Notes: a model not told the origin generated them from the sequence alone. 64,000 nucleotides of DNA from Rhynchopus euleeides (GCA_963210315.1 OY723250.1:1860001-1924000), one strand, 5' to 3'. Shown: positions 45,788-56,900, counted from the first letter of the stretch. A program made the numbers and translations.

Positions 45788-45954
45788 TCGGAGTGTTTAG
45801 CTAAGGGAATCGGCAGGAGTTTGGAGCCAAGGCGGTGACCGGGTGTGTCTCCGGTTTGATTTGGTGACTTCTACTTTCTTAGAATCCACACATCCTCTGA
45901 ATTAGGTTACACTAACCCGCGCTCGCTTCGCCTCTCGCTTTTCGTTCTTCTTTT
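45788..45954 (+). repeat. Split direct repeat A1
   Basis: Starts TCGGAGTGTTTAGC at the 5' junction with satellite DNA and recurs as A2 at 50339-50505. It ends 19 bp before the gag-like start codon, so it probably carries the promoter and leader. Confidence 0.9.
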
Positions 45955-45973
45955 TTACCCTCCTTCCCTTAAT

Positions 45974-47410
45974 ATGTCCTCCATGGCTACACTCCCCGCC
46001 AACCTCCAAGCGCTGTCGACGCAGCTGGAGGAGGGGGTAGCGGCTGGCCACCGCTACAAGTACAACGCGCCACCCGACGTCGAGGGCGCGGGCTTGCCGG
46101 CCCCCGTGGCAGCGGCTCTGGGGAAGTCGGCATGGTGCCCCTTCCGGTCACTGCAGGCGACGTTTGTCGAGCTGGTGTCCGAATGCCAGGAGGAGGAGGT
46201 ACCCCCGGAGTTCCTGACGATGCAGCTGCAGGCCCTGTGCGGGGATGGATTGCCCGATGTGGGCAAGTGGGTGGCCGTCAGGGTGCTGGCGGCCATCCAC
46301 CTGGTGAAGAACTCCGCCGAGGCAGGGGCCGACTCCACCGCGATCCCCCTCAACAAGTCGGTCAGCCACGCGCAGGCTGAGGATGCACATCGTCAGACGC
46401 CGCACGCCACCGCAGGGGAAGGGGAGGTGCCAGCCCCTGCTGCCATGAAAGGGTGGCAGCTCAGCGAGCAGGCGTCTGGGTTGATGGGGCAAGTGGTGGT
46501 CCTCTCCGCAGCTCCTCCCGGGACTCACGCCGTCAAGCGGTACGCAGGGAAGCTGATGGCTGCGGGGAGTTCGTGCATTCTGCTGCGGTCGTCGTGCTAC
46601 AACCACGCTGAGGGTTGTGAAGCGCACCAGGGTCCCGACGAGCTGTGGGAGGTTCCAGCAGCGGGCTGGACGTACAGCCGCTTGGTGTCACTTGCGGTGC
46701 ACCAAACGGAGGCTGCACGCGCGGCGATGGGCCAGATGGAGGGGCAGGCCAGGAAGGCGGTCGAGGAGCGCGACGCGAAGGTGTCCCAGCTCGAGCAGGA
46801 GCTGGTTGCGTTGCGGAGGGAGATGCGCGCAACCGCCGCGCTCAAGGACGAGGAGCTGGCGGCAGCTCGGAGGGAGGGGGCGCCGGCTCCCGCAGCGAGC
46901 AGCAGCCAGCCGCTGGACGCGATGCGGGTGGACACGGGGAAGGCGGCTGAGGCCCCCTCCCCACCCTCATTTAAGCACCCCGCCACCGCCGCCGACGTCA
47001 AGGCCTGGAGGAAGGACATCCTCACCGACCACCAGCTCCTGCTCATGCAGCTGGAGGGCCGGTTGCTGTCGGGGCTCCAGCATCTTCCGGGAGGGAAGAC
47101 GCTGGACGACATGTTTGGGATGTTGCGGCTGTGGGTGCTCGCGTGTTCGTGGATGCCGGAGTGGATCGACACACCCCAACATGAGCTCGGAAATGTCTTG
47201 TTCCGCCACGTGTTAATACAACACGAATTTGTGCGGAACAAGGTTCCTCGTCGGGACCTCGAGCGGAAGCTGGCGGCGGCGGACTGCGAGGTCCACGAGG
47301 TGACCCGGGTCGCGGCGACGGTGCGGCCCCCCCCGGCGAGACAGCCCTCGGGTCGTGGGGGGAAAGGTGGTTTTTCGGGAAACGGCCGGGCCGGGAAGGG
47401 GCACAAGTGA
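45974..47410 (+). CDS. Gag-like protein (ORF1) of the tyrosine-recombinase retrotransposon
   Basis: The protein has 478 residues and takes the position of gag. I see no zinc knuckle. Residues about 253-300 form a coiled coil (QARKAVEERDAKVSQLEQEL). The last 30 residues are basic and Gly-rich (GRGGKGGFSGNGRAGKGHK), suitable for nucleic-acid binding. The middle (about 335-430) is Trp- and Leu-rich and may be the assembly domain. The first ATG follows the A1 repeat closely. The stop at 47408-47410 precedes the recombinase ATG by 177 bp. Identification as gag rests on position and composition. Confidence 0.65.
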   Translation: MSSMATLPANLQALSTQLEEGVAAGHRYKYNAPPDVEGAGLPAPVAAALGKSAWCPFRSLQATFVELVSECQEEEVPPEFLTMQLQALCGDGLPDVGKWVAVRVLAAIHLVKNSAEAGADSTAIPLNKSVSHAQAEDAHRQTPHATAGEGEVPAPAAMKGWQLSEQASGLMGQVVVLSAAPPGTHAVKRYAGKLMAAGSSCILLRSSCYNHAEGCEAHQGPDELWEVPAAGWTYSRLVSLAVHQTEAARAAMGQMEGQARKAVEERDAKVSQLEQELVALRREMRATAALKDEELAAARREGAPAPAASSSQPLDAMRVDTGKAAEAPSPPSFKHPATAADVKAWRKDILTDHQLLLMQLEGRLLSGLQHLPGGKTLDDMFGMLRLWVLACSWMPEWIDTPQHELGNVLFRHVLIQHEFVRNKVPRRDLERKLAAADCEVHEVTRVAATVRPPPARQPSGRGGKGGFSGNGRAGKGHK

Positions 47411-47587
47411 CTACTTCTTTCCCGGCCTCAACTACATCGTCAGTCAAGCAATTTCCCCGTTATTTCTCTCCGGAATCCTTTCCCCACAACCCCTCTCCCT
47501 TCCCATCCCCTCTCCCCCCCAAAACACGTGTACGAGTGTCGCACAACTTCGCCTGCGGCAGGCGACGGATCCGGGCGGCCTACTTCA

Positions 47588-48532
47588 ATGATCGGAGGTA
47601 TGGTGCTGGACCTCGTGCAGGCCCGGCTGGGAGCCATCCGCCACCGGACCGTCGGGGAGCACTCGGTGGACGAGGACGACGCGGAGGCGCGGGTGCGAGG
47701 TGTTGTGGCGAACATGTGGGCGAAGACGACGGTGCAGAACCGGCAGAGCCTGTGGTCCCGCATGTTGAGGTGGATGGATCAGGTGGACCGCACCCTGTCA
47801 GCGGACACGGCGGTGCTTTTTGTGGCGGCGACAGGTGTAAAACCGCAGGGGCAGCTGTCCTACACCAAGACGCTGTCGGGGACGTTCAGGCACCTGGGAC
47901 TCCCCAACCAGCCCCTGCTCTCGTACGCCTCGGCGCTGCGGGCCGTGGGGGCGGCGGTGCCGATCCACCAGGCCGACCCCATCCCGCGGGAGACCTTGCT
48001 GGCGTGGGCGTATCTGCAGCCCCCGACCCTCAAGCTGGCGTGCCTCCTGGCGTGGAAGACGGCTTCGAGGTGGGGAGATGTGATTGCCCTGACGTCGTCA
48101 CAGGTGCTGGAGTGCTCCGGGTCCGAGGTGATATTGGACTGGGGGAGGAGCACAAAGGGGCGCCGCCAGGACCCCTTCACGGCCGCGAAGTTCGTGGTGA
48201 TCCGGGGACCGCATACGGACGTGATTGCCAGCCTGTTGGGGGCGCTGCGCCCGTTCTCCAGGATCACGGACGTGTCGACTGCGGGCTTGGATGCGCTGTG
48301 GGGGGCTTCGGCAGTGATGTGTGGGTACACCGCCCACAGCATCAAGCGGGGGGCGATCTCCCACCTGCTCGGGCTGATGTCGTCCGGGGTGGAGATTCCC
48401 CCGGCCCTGCTGGCGCGCCTGGGGAAACACGAGACGCAGTCGGATTGGTCGCGCCTCACCATCCGGTACGGAGGAAACCGGGTGGCCCTCGCCCGGGCGC
48501 TGAGGACGGGGGACGTGACGGTGCACCTCTGA
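47588..48532 (+). CDS. Tyrosine recombinase (ORF2) of the retrotransposon
   Basis: The protein has 314 residues. All catalytic positions of the family are visible: Arg in KTASRWGDV (about 161), Lys in STKGRR (about 190), His-x-x-Arg in AHSIKRGA (about 250-253), His in LGKHE (about 281) and Tyr in TIRYGG (about 294). In DIRS-order retrotransposons this enzyme integrates a circular DNA copy, which explains the missing target-site duplication. The frame is open from 47528, but the first ATG is at 47588. Its stop lies 59 bp before the likely RT start. The recombinase precedes RT here, unlike DIRS1 and Ngaro but, as I recall, like VIPER. Confidence 0.85.
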   Translation: MIGGMVLDLVQARLGAIRHRTVGEHSVDEDDAEARVRGVVANMWAKTTVQNRQSLWSRMLRWMDQVDRTLSADTAVLFVAATGVKPQGQLSYTKTLSGTFRHLGLPNQPLLSYASALRAVGAAVPIHQADPIPRETLLAWAYLQPPTLKLACLLAWKTASRWGDVIALTSSQVLECSGSEVILDWGRSTKGRRQDPFTAAKFVVIRGPHTDVIASLLGALRPFSRITDVSTAGLDALWGASAVMCGYTAHSIKRGAISHLLGLMSSGVEIPPALLARLGKHETQSDWSRLTIRYGGNRVALARALRTGDVTVHL

Positions 48533-48591
48533 AGAGTGGTCCGTGGAGGGGGCACAGCGTCACGCGCCGGGCCAGCAAGACGCGCTTGCCG

Positions 48592-50166
48592 ATGACCGCC
48601 GAGGAGCGGGACTCCCCCCTTCACGTCACGCCCATCACCCCCATGGATGTGGATGGGCTTAGGGGGCGCATGTCGGCGAGCAGGGCACGCCGCTTCGATG
48701 AGGTGTGGAAACGGACGTTTTACCCCGACTTGGATGGGTGTGGGTCGGGTGACTGGGCCAGCGGGCGTAGTGCATTCCAAGCTGCACATGCGAGGCTGCT
48801 GGTTCAATGTGGTGTGGCGCAGCGGGCGACCGGGCCTGGGTTCATGGAAACTGTCCCCTTCACCGTGTTGGAGGAGAAGGAATCGGGGATGCGCCAGAGG
48901 TTTATTCTCTGGACAAAACAGGCCAACGAGAGGCTTGACCGGGACGGTTATGTGGCGGACGTGCCCATCGGGCACATTTCTGAATACCTCGACGCCGTTC
49001 ACGAGCCTGTGAGTTCCCTGCGGGATTTCAGAACGGGATTCTTCGCGATCGAGGTCCCTGCGGACGCGCGTTGGCTGTTCCGGTTCCAGGCGGATGACGG
49101 CTCCTGGTACGAGTTGTCGCGCCTCCCCATGGGACACTGTTGCGCGCCTGAGCTGATGCACTCCCTGGCAGGGGTGATGGCCGGCGACCCGGCGTACGTC
49201 AGAGAGGAGCTGGTGGTGCGCGGCGGCATGACCCATGTGTGGATCGACAACATCCGCTTCTCCGGGGAAGAAGCCGCAGTGCGACGGGAGACCGCCCTCC
49301 TGGATGCGAGGGCTTTTGAATTCGGGGTGACGTGGAAGGACTCGGATTCTGAGACGGCGGCCCGTGTATACGACTTCCTTGGGGTACGCTTCGACCACAC
49401 CCTCGGGACTGTTGCGGTGGCATCCCGCCTACGGCAGAAACTGTGGGGCGTGGATTTTGGGTCGTGCACTGCAGGTGAGGTGGAGTCAACGCTGGGACGG
49501 CTCTTGCACTCGAGTGCCATCGCAGGCGTCTCACCAGGCCAGTTCTGGTTCGCCTTGAAATACGCGCGCAGGGTTACCAACAACATGAATCGTGGGATCC
49601 TGCACCCTCACGACGCGGTGTCAGTTCCCCCGTCGGTGCGCGCGTCCCTCTCGAGCTGGAGGCGGGCGGTGATGGTTTCTAGAGCGCTGTGCCGAGTGGT
49701 GTCGGGGACACCGAGCGCGACTGTTTTTGTGGATGCCTCGCTCGACGGCTGGGGCGGCGTGGTAGTTAATGATGCGACGGCAGAGATTGCGATTGTCGGC
49801 GGCGCTTGGAAAGGCCAGGCGCGCGGCCTCCATATCAACCAGCTGGAAGCGCTGGCTTTTAAAAATACGATGACTTCTGTCCCCTCTTCTTTTTCCTCTT
49901 TTTCCTTTTCTGTCTTCATTGATAACACCACCGTTTTAGGTGTGGCCCGCCGTAGGTCCTGCATAAAGAACCGAATCATAAACGACGCGGTGGTGCAGGC
50001 TTTGGAGACGCTTCGGTCCCTCAAAGCCTCATTTTCACTTGCGTATGTTAAGTCTGCTGACAACCCTGCCGACCTTCCGTCACGTGTCTCCAAGGCCGAG
50101 CTTTCTACACCTTCACATTTCCGTGAAGTGTCACTGGCGGTGGGGCGGTTCCTAAACAACTCCTAA
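48592..50166 (+). CDS. Reverse transcriptase - RNase H (ORF3) of the retrotransposon
   Basis: The protein has 524 residues from the ATG at 48592; the frame is open back to 47407 across the recombinase gene, but that part is low-complexity antiphase translation. RT motifs: DFRTGFFAIEV near 145 (motif A), RLPMGHCCAP near 176 (motif B), and HVWIDNIRF near 217 (motif C). Motif C has Asp-Asn where most RTs have Asp-Asp. RNase H follows: FVDASLDGWGG near 378, HINQLEALAF near 425, IDNTT near 442, and AYVKSADNPADLPSR near 485-498, a form typical of DIRS-order elements. No methyltransferase domain follows. The stop is 21 bp before B1. Confidence 0.85.
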   Translation: MTAEERDSPLHVTPITPMDVDGLRGRMSASRARRFDEVWKRTFYPDLDGCGSGDWASGRSAFQAAHARLLVQCGVAQRATGPGFMETVPFTVLEEKESGMRQRFILWTKQANERLDRDGYVADVPIGHISEYLDAVHEPVSSLRDFRTGFFAIEVPADARWLFRFQADDGSWYELSRLPMGHCCAPELMHSLAGVMAGDPAYVREELVVRGGMTHVWIDNIRFSGEEAAVRRETALLDARAFEFGVTWKDSDSETAARVYDFLGVRFDHTLGTVAVASRLRQKLWGVDFGSCTAGEVESTLGRLLHSSAIAGVSPGQFWFALKYARRVTNNMNRGILHPHDAVSVPPSVRASLSSWRRAVMVSRALCRVVSGTPSATVFVDASLDGWGGVVVNDATAEIAIVGGAWKGQARGLHINQLEALAFKNTMTSVPSSFSSFSFSVFIDNTTVLGVARRRSCIKNRIINDAVVQALETLRSLKASFSLAYVKSADNPADLPSRVSKAELSTPSHFREVSLAVGRFLNNS

Positions 50167-50186
50167 CTTGCGACGGGGCTGGCGGA

Positions 50187-50505
50187 GAGGCCTCGTGGCT
50201 GTGACACCACAGCCCGGGGCTAACCCCGCTAGTAAGTACAAGTAGGATGAACCTCCCGATAACCCCTCCCTTTGTTCTTTATACGAGGTTTTGTGAGCGT
50301 CTATGCACACCGCCAAGCTCTTGCGACCAAGCCAATTCTCGGAGTGTTTAGCTAAGGGAATCGGCAGGAGTTTGGAGCCAAGGCGGTGACCGGGTGTGTC
50401 TCCGGTTTGATTTGTTGACTTCTACTTTCTTAGAATCCACACATCCTCTGAATTAGGTTACACTAACCCGCCCTCGCTTCGCCTCTCGCTTTTCGTTCTT
50501 CTTTT
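50187..50505 (+). repeat. Adjacent split direct repeats B1 and A2
   Basis: B1 (50187-50338) ends AAGCCAATTC and A2 (50339-50505) begins TCGGAGTG with no gap. This internal junction is the template for rejoining element ends and matches the expected circle junction of a tyrosine-recombinase element. B1 includes a CACAGCCCGGGGCTAACCCC palindromic stretch. Confidence 0.9.
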
Positions 50506-50680
50506 CCCGCCCTGGTACCCACCCTTTTGTGGTGCCTCTGCTTTTCCTGTAAGTGCACCTTTTCTGCTACTTTTTCCTTGATGGTTGGGGTCTCTGCGCC
50601 CCCTTAACTTCTCGCCTTTTGCTTGTTTTTCACACATAGTTGGATGGGCACGTGGTGCCTTCCCTCCCACCTTCCCTCCT

Positions 50681-50832
50681 GAGGCCTCGTGGCTGTGACA
50701 CCACAGCCCGGGGCTAACCCCGCTAGTAAGTACAAGTAGGATGAACCTCCCGATAACCCCTCCCTTTGTTCTTTATACGAGGTTTTGTGAGCGTCTATGC
50801 ACACCGCCAAGCTCTTGCGACCAAGCCAATTC
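50681..50832 (+). repeat. Split direct repeat B2, right end of the retrotransposon
   Basis: Copy of B1. It ends CCAATTC directly against CCCAACCCGAGGG of the satellite. The 175 bp between A2 and B2 are unique and hold no gene. Confidence 0.9.
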
Positions 50833-50999
50833 CCCAACCCGAGGGTTAGGGTTGGGGGTTAACCCAAGACCCTGCCCGACCCAGGGTTAGGGTTCACCCT
50901 AGACCCAACCCTACCCTAGGGTTCGGGTTTGGGTCAGGGTGAACCCTAGACCCGACCCAACCCTCGGATCAGGGTTGGGGTTAACCCTATACCCTACCC

Positions 51000-53900
51000 T
51001 AACCCTAGGGTTGGGTCAAGGGTAAACCCTAACCCTAGGGTTGGGTAGGGTCCAGGGTTAACCCTAACCCTAACCCGAGGGTTGGGTAGGGTCTAGGGTT
51101 AACCCTGACCCTAACCCTAGGGTTGGGTCAAGGGTTAACCCTAACCCTAACCCTAGGGTTGGGTAGGGTCTAGGGTCAACCCTGACCCTAACCCTAGGGT
51201 TGGGTCAAGGGTTAACCCTAACCCTAGGGTTAGGGTAGGGTCTAGGGTTAACCCTGACCCTAACCCTAGGGTTGGGTAGGGTCTAGGGTCAACCCTGACC
51301 CTAACCCGAGGGTTCGGTAGGGTCTAGGGTTAACCCTAACCCTAACCCTAGGGTTGGGTCAAGGGTTAACCCTAACCCTAACCCTAGGGTTAGGGTAGGG
51401 TCTAGGGTTAACCCTGACCCTAACCCTAGGGTTAGGGTAGGGTCTAGGGTCAACCCTAACCCTAACCCTAGGGTTGGGTCAAGGGTTAACCCTAACCCTA
51501 ACCCTAGGTTTAGGGTAGGGTCTAGGGTTAACCCTAACCCTAACCCTAGGGTTGGGTAGGGTCTGGGGTCAACCCTGACCCTAACCCTAGGGTTGGGTCA
51601 AGGGTTTACCCTAACCCTAACCCTAGGGTTGGGTAGGGTCTGGGGTCAACCCTGACCCTAACCCTAGGGTTGGGTCAAGGGTTTACCCTAACCCTAACCC
51701 TAGGGTTGGGTAGGGTCTGGGGTCAACCCTGACCCTAACCCTAGGGTTGGGTAGGGTCTAGGGTCAACCCTGACCCTAACCCGAGGGTTGGGTAGGGTCT
51801 AGGGTTAACCCTAACCCTAACCCTAGGGTTAGGGTAGGGTCTAGGGTTAACCCTGACCCTAACCCTAGGGTTGGGTAGGGTCTAGGGTTAACCCTAACCC
51901 TAACCCTAACCCTAGGGTTAGGGTAGGGTCTAGGGTTAACCCTGACCCTAACCCGAGGGTTGGGTAGGGTCTAGGGTTAACCCTAACCCTAACCCTAGGG
52001 TTGGGTCAAGGGTTAACCCTAACCCTAACCCTAGGGTTAGGGTAGGGTCTAGGGTCAACCCTAACCCTAACCCTAGGGTTGGGTCAAGGGTTAACCCTAA
52101 CCCTAACCCTAGGGTTAGGGTAGGGTCTAGGGTTAACCCTGACCCTAACCCTAGGGTTGGGTAGGGTCTAGGGTCAACCCTGACCCTAACCCGAGGGTTG
52201 GGTAGGGTCTAGGGTTAACCCTGCCTAGGCCTACCCAACCCTAGGGTCAGGGTTGACCCTAGACCCTGACCCTAACCCTAGGGTTAGGGTAGGGTCTAGG
52301 GTCAACCCTAACCCTAACCCTAAGGTTGGGTCAAGGGTTAACCCTAACCCTAGGGTTGGGTAGGGTCTGGGGTCAACCCTGACCCTAACCCTAGGGTTGG
52401 GTCAAGGGTTAACCCTAACCCTAACCCTAGGGTTAGGGTAGGGTCTAGGGTTAACCCTGACCCTAACCCTAGGGTTGGGTAGGGTCTAGGGTCAACCCTG
52501 ACCCTAACCCGAGGGTTGGGTAGGGTCTAGGGTTAACCCTAACCCTAACCCTAGGGTTGGGTCAAGGGTTAACCCTAACGCTAACCCTAGGGTTAGGGTA
52601 GGGTCTAGGGTCAACCCTAACCCTAACCCTAGGGTTGGGTCAAGGGTTAACCCTAACCCTAACCCTAGGGTTGGGTAGGGTCTGGGGTCAACCCTGACCC
52701 TAATCCTAGGGTTGGGTCAAGGGTTAACCCTAACCCTAACCCTAGGGTTAGGGTAGGGTCTAGGGTTAACCCTGACCCTAACCCTAGGGTTGGGTAGGGT
52801 CTAGGGTCAACCCTGACCCTAACCCGAGGGTTGGGTAGGGTCTAGGGTTAACCCTAACCCTAACCCTAGGGTTAGGGTAGGGTCTAGGGTCAACCCTAAC
52901 CCTAACCCTAGGGTTGGGTCAAGGGTTAACCCTAACCCTAACCCTAGGGTTAGGGTAGGGTCTAGGGTTAACCCTGACCCTAACCCTAGGCTTGGGTAGG
53001 GTGTAGGGTCAACCCTGACCCTAACCCGAGGGTTGGGTAGGGTCTAGGGTTAACCCTAACCCTAACCCTAGGGTTAGGGTAGGGTCTAGGGTCAACCCTA
53101 ACCCTAACCCTAGGGTTGGGTCAAGGGTTAACCCTAACCCTAACCCTAGGGTTAGGGTAGGGTCTAGGGTCAACCCTGACCCTAACCCGAGGGTTGGGTA
53201 GGGTCTAGGGTTAACCCTAACCCTAACCCTAGGGTTGGGTCAAGGGTTAACCCTAACCCTAACCCTAGGGTTAGGGTAGGGTCTAGGGTTAACCCTGACC
53301 CTAACCCTAGGGTTAGGGTAGGGTCTAGGGTCAACCCTAACCCTAACCCTAGGGTTGGGTCAAGGGTTAACCCTAACCCTAACCCTAGGGTTAGGGTAGG
53401 GTCTAGGGTTAACCCTGACCCTAACCCTAGGGTTGGGTAGGGTCTAGGGTCAACCCTGACCCTAACCCGAGGGTTGGGTAGGGTCTAGGGTTAACCCTAA
53501 CCCTAACCCTAGGGTTGGGTCAAGGGTTAACCCTAACCCTAGGGTTAGGGTAGGGTCTAGGGTTAACCCTGACCCTAACCCTAGGGTTGGGTAGGGTCTA
53601 GGGTCAACCCTGACCCTAACCCGAGGGTTGGGTAGGGTCTAGGGTCAACCCTAACCCTAACCCTAGGGTTGGGTCAAGGGTTAACCCTAACCCTAACCCT
53701 AGGGTTAGGGTAGGGTCTAGGGTCAACCCTGACCCTAACCCTAGGGTTGGGTAGGGTCTAGGGTTAACCCTAACCCTAACCCTAGGGTTAGGGTAGGGTC
53801 TAGGGTTAACCCTGACCCTAACCCTAGGGTTAGGGTAGGGTCTAGGGTCAACCCTAACCCTAACCCTAGGGTTGGGTCAAGGGTTAACCCTAACCCTAAC

Positions 53901-56900
53901 CCTAGGGTTAGGGTAGGGTCTAGGGTTAACCCTAACCCTAACCCTAGGGTTGGGTAGGGTCTGGGGTCAACCCTGACCCTAACCCTAGGGTTGGGTCAAG
54001 GGTTTACCCTAACCCTAACCCTAGGGTTGGGTAGGGTCTGGGGTCAACCCTGACCCTAACCCTAGGGTTGGGTCAAGGGTTTACCCTAACCCTAACCCTA
54101 GGGTTGGGTAGGGTCTGGGGTCAACCCTGACCCTAACCCTAGGGTTGGGTAGGGTCTAGGGTCAACCCTGACCCTAACCCGAGTGTTGGGTAGGGTCTAG
54201 GGTTAACCCTAACCCTAACCCTAGGGTTGGGTCAAGGGTTAACCCTAACCCTAGGGTTAGGGTAGGGTCTAGGGTCAACCCTAACCCTAACCCTAGGGTT
54301 GGGTCAAGGGTTAACCCTAACCCTAGGGTTAGGGTAGGGTCTAGGGTTAACCCTGACCCTAACCCTAGGGTTGGGTCAAGGGTTAACCCTAACCCTAGGG
54401 TTAGGGTAGGGTCTAGGGTCAACCCTAACCCTAACCCTAGGGTTGGGTCAAGGGTTAACCCTAACCCTAACCCTAGGGTTAGGGTAGGGTCTAGGGTTAA
54501 CCCTGACCCTAACCCTAGGGTTGGGTAGGGTCTAGGGTCAACCCTGACCCTAACCCGAGGGTTGGGTAGGGTCTAGGGTTAACCCTGCCTAGGCCTACCC
54601 AACCCTAGGGTCAGGGTTGACCCTAGACCCTGACCCTAACCCTAGGGTTAGGGTAGGGTCTAGGGTCAACCCTAACCCTAACCCTAAGGTTGGGTCAAGG
54701 GTTAACCCTAACCCTAGGGTTGGGTAGGGTCTGGGGTCAACCCTGACCCTAACCCTAGGGTTGGGTCAAGGGTTAACCCTAACCCTAACCCTAGGGTTAG
54801 GGTAGGGTCTAGGGTTAACCCTGACCCTAACCCTAGGGTTGGGTAGGGTCTAGGGTCAACCCTGACCCTAACCCGAGGGTTGGGTAGGGTCTAGGGTTAA
54901 CCCTAACCCTAACCCTAGGGTTGGGTCAAGGGTTAACCCTAACGCTAACCCTAGGGTTAGGGTAGGGTCTAGGGTCAACCCTAACCCTAACCCTAGGGTT
55001 GGGTCAAGGGTTAACCCTAACCCTAACCCTAGGGTTGGGTAGGGTCTGGGGTCAACCCTGACCCTAATCCTAGGGTTGGGTCAAGGGTTAACCCTAACCC
55101 TAACCCTAGGGTTAGGGTAGGGTCTAGGGTTAACCCTGACCCTAACCCTAGGGTTGGGTAGGGTCTAGGGTCAACCCTGACCCTAACCCGAGGGTTGGGT
55201 AGGGTCTAGGGTTAACCCTAACCCTAACCCTAGGGTTAGGGTAGGGTCTAGGGTCAACCCTAACCCTAACCCTAGGGTTGGGTCAAGGGTTAACCCTAAC
55301 CCTAACCCTAGGGTTAGGGTAGGGTCTAGGGTTAACCCTGACCCTAACCCTAGGCTTGGGTAGGGTGTAGGGTCAACCCTGACCCTAACCCGAGGGTTGG
55401 GTAGGGTCTAGGGTTAACCCTAACCCTAACCCTAGGGTTAGGGTAGGGTCTAGGGTCAACCCTAACCCTAACCCTAGGGTTGGGTCAAGGGTTAACCCTA
55501 ACCCTAACCCTAGGGTTAGGGTAGGGTCTAGGGTCAACCCTGACCCTAACCCGAGGGTTGGGTAGGGTCTAGGGTTAACCCTAACCCTAACCCTAGGGTT
55601 GGGTCAAGGGTTAACCCTAACCCTAACCCTAGGGTTAGGGTAGGGTCTAGGGTTAACCCTGACCCTAACCCTAGGGTTAGGGTAGGGTCTAGGGTCAACC
55701 CTAACCCTAACCCTAGGGTTGGGTCAAGGGTTAACCCTAACCCTAACCCTAGGGTTAGGGTAGGGTCTAGGGTTAACCCTGACCCTAACCCTAGGGTTGG
55801 GTAGGGTCTAGGGTCAACCCTGACCCTAACCCGAGGGTTGGGTAGGGTCTAGGGTTAACCCTAACCCTAACCCTAGGGTTGGGTCAAGGGTTAACCCTAA
55901 CCCTAGGGTTAGGGTAGGGTCTAGGGTTAACCCTGACCCTAACCCTAGGGTTGGGTAGGGTCTAGGGTCAACCCTGACCCTAACCCGAGGGTTGGGTAGG
56001 GTCTAGGGTCAACCCTAACCCTAACCCTAGGGTTGGGTCAAGGGTTAACCCTAACCCTAACCCTAGGGTTAGGGTAGGGTCTAGGGTCAACCCTGACCCT
56101 AACCCTAGGGTTGGGTAGGGTCTAGGGTTAACCCTAACCCTAACCCTAGGGTTAGGGTAGGGTCTAGGGTTAACCCTGACCCTAACCCTAGGGTTAGGGT
56201 AGGGTCTAGGGTCAACCCTAACCCTAACCCTAGGGTTGGGTCAAGGGTTAACCCTAACCCTAACCCTAGGGTTAGGGTAGGGTCTAGGGTTAACCCTAAC
56301 CCTAACCCTAGGGTTGGGTAGGGTCTGGGGTCAACCCTGACCCTAACCCTAGGGTTGGGTCAAGGGTTTACCCTAACCCTAACCCTAGGGTTGGGTAGGG
56401 TCTGGGGTCAACCCTGACCCTAACCCTAGGGTTGGGTCAAGGGTTTACCCTAACCCTAACCCTAGGGTTGGGTAGGGTCTGGGGTCAACCCTGACCCTAA
56501 CCCTAGGGTTGGGTAGGGTCTAGGGTCAACCCTGACCCTAACCCGAGTGTTGGGTAGGGTCTAGGGTTAACCCTAACCCTAACCCTAGGGTTGGGTCAAG
56601 GGTTAACCCTAACCCTAGGGTTAGGGTAGGGTCTAGGGTCAACCCTAACCCTAACCCTAGGGTTGGGTCAAGGGTTAACCCTAACCCTAGGGTTAGGGTA
56701 GGGTCTAGGGTTAACCCTGACCCTAACCCTAGGGTTGGGTAGGGTCTAGGGTCAACCCTGACCCTAACCCGAGGGTTGGGTAGGGTCTAGGGTTAACCCT
56801 AACCCTAACCCTAGGGTTGGGTCAAGGGTTAACCCTAACCCTAGGGTTAGGGTAGGGTCTAGGGTTAACCCTGACCCTAACCCTAGGGTTGGGTAGGGTC

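Larger units (their letters stand above)
45788..50832 (+). mobile_element. Tyrosine-recombinase retrotransposon (VIPER/TATE/Ngaro-like) with split direct repeats
   Basis: The element is 5,045 bp with the layout A1 - ORFs - B1-A2 - B2. The A copies (45788-45954, 50339-50505) are 167 bp with two differences; the B copies (50187-50338, 50681-50832) are 152 bp. B1 and A2 abut exactly. Such split repeats are typical of PAT/Ngaro-type DIRS-order elements. It encodes a gag-like protein, a tyrosine recombinase and RT-RNase H in that order. It interrupts CCCTA|CCCAACCC in satellite copy 2 without a target-site duplication; the uninterrupted site stands in satellite copy 1 at 29754/29755. Near-identical repeats and intact frames suggest recent activity. 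Confidence 0.9.

Noticed and set aside
47407..48591. Upstream extension of the RT-RNase H protein
   Set aside because: The frame is open, but the translation is antiphase Gly/Pro/Arg sequence over the recombinase gene with no domain. I start the protein at the ATG at 48592.
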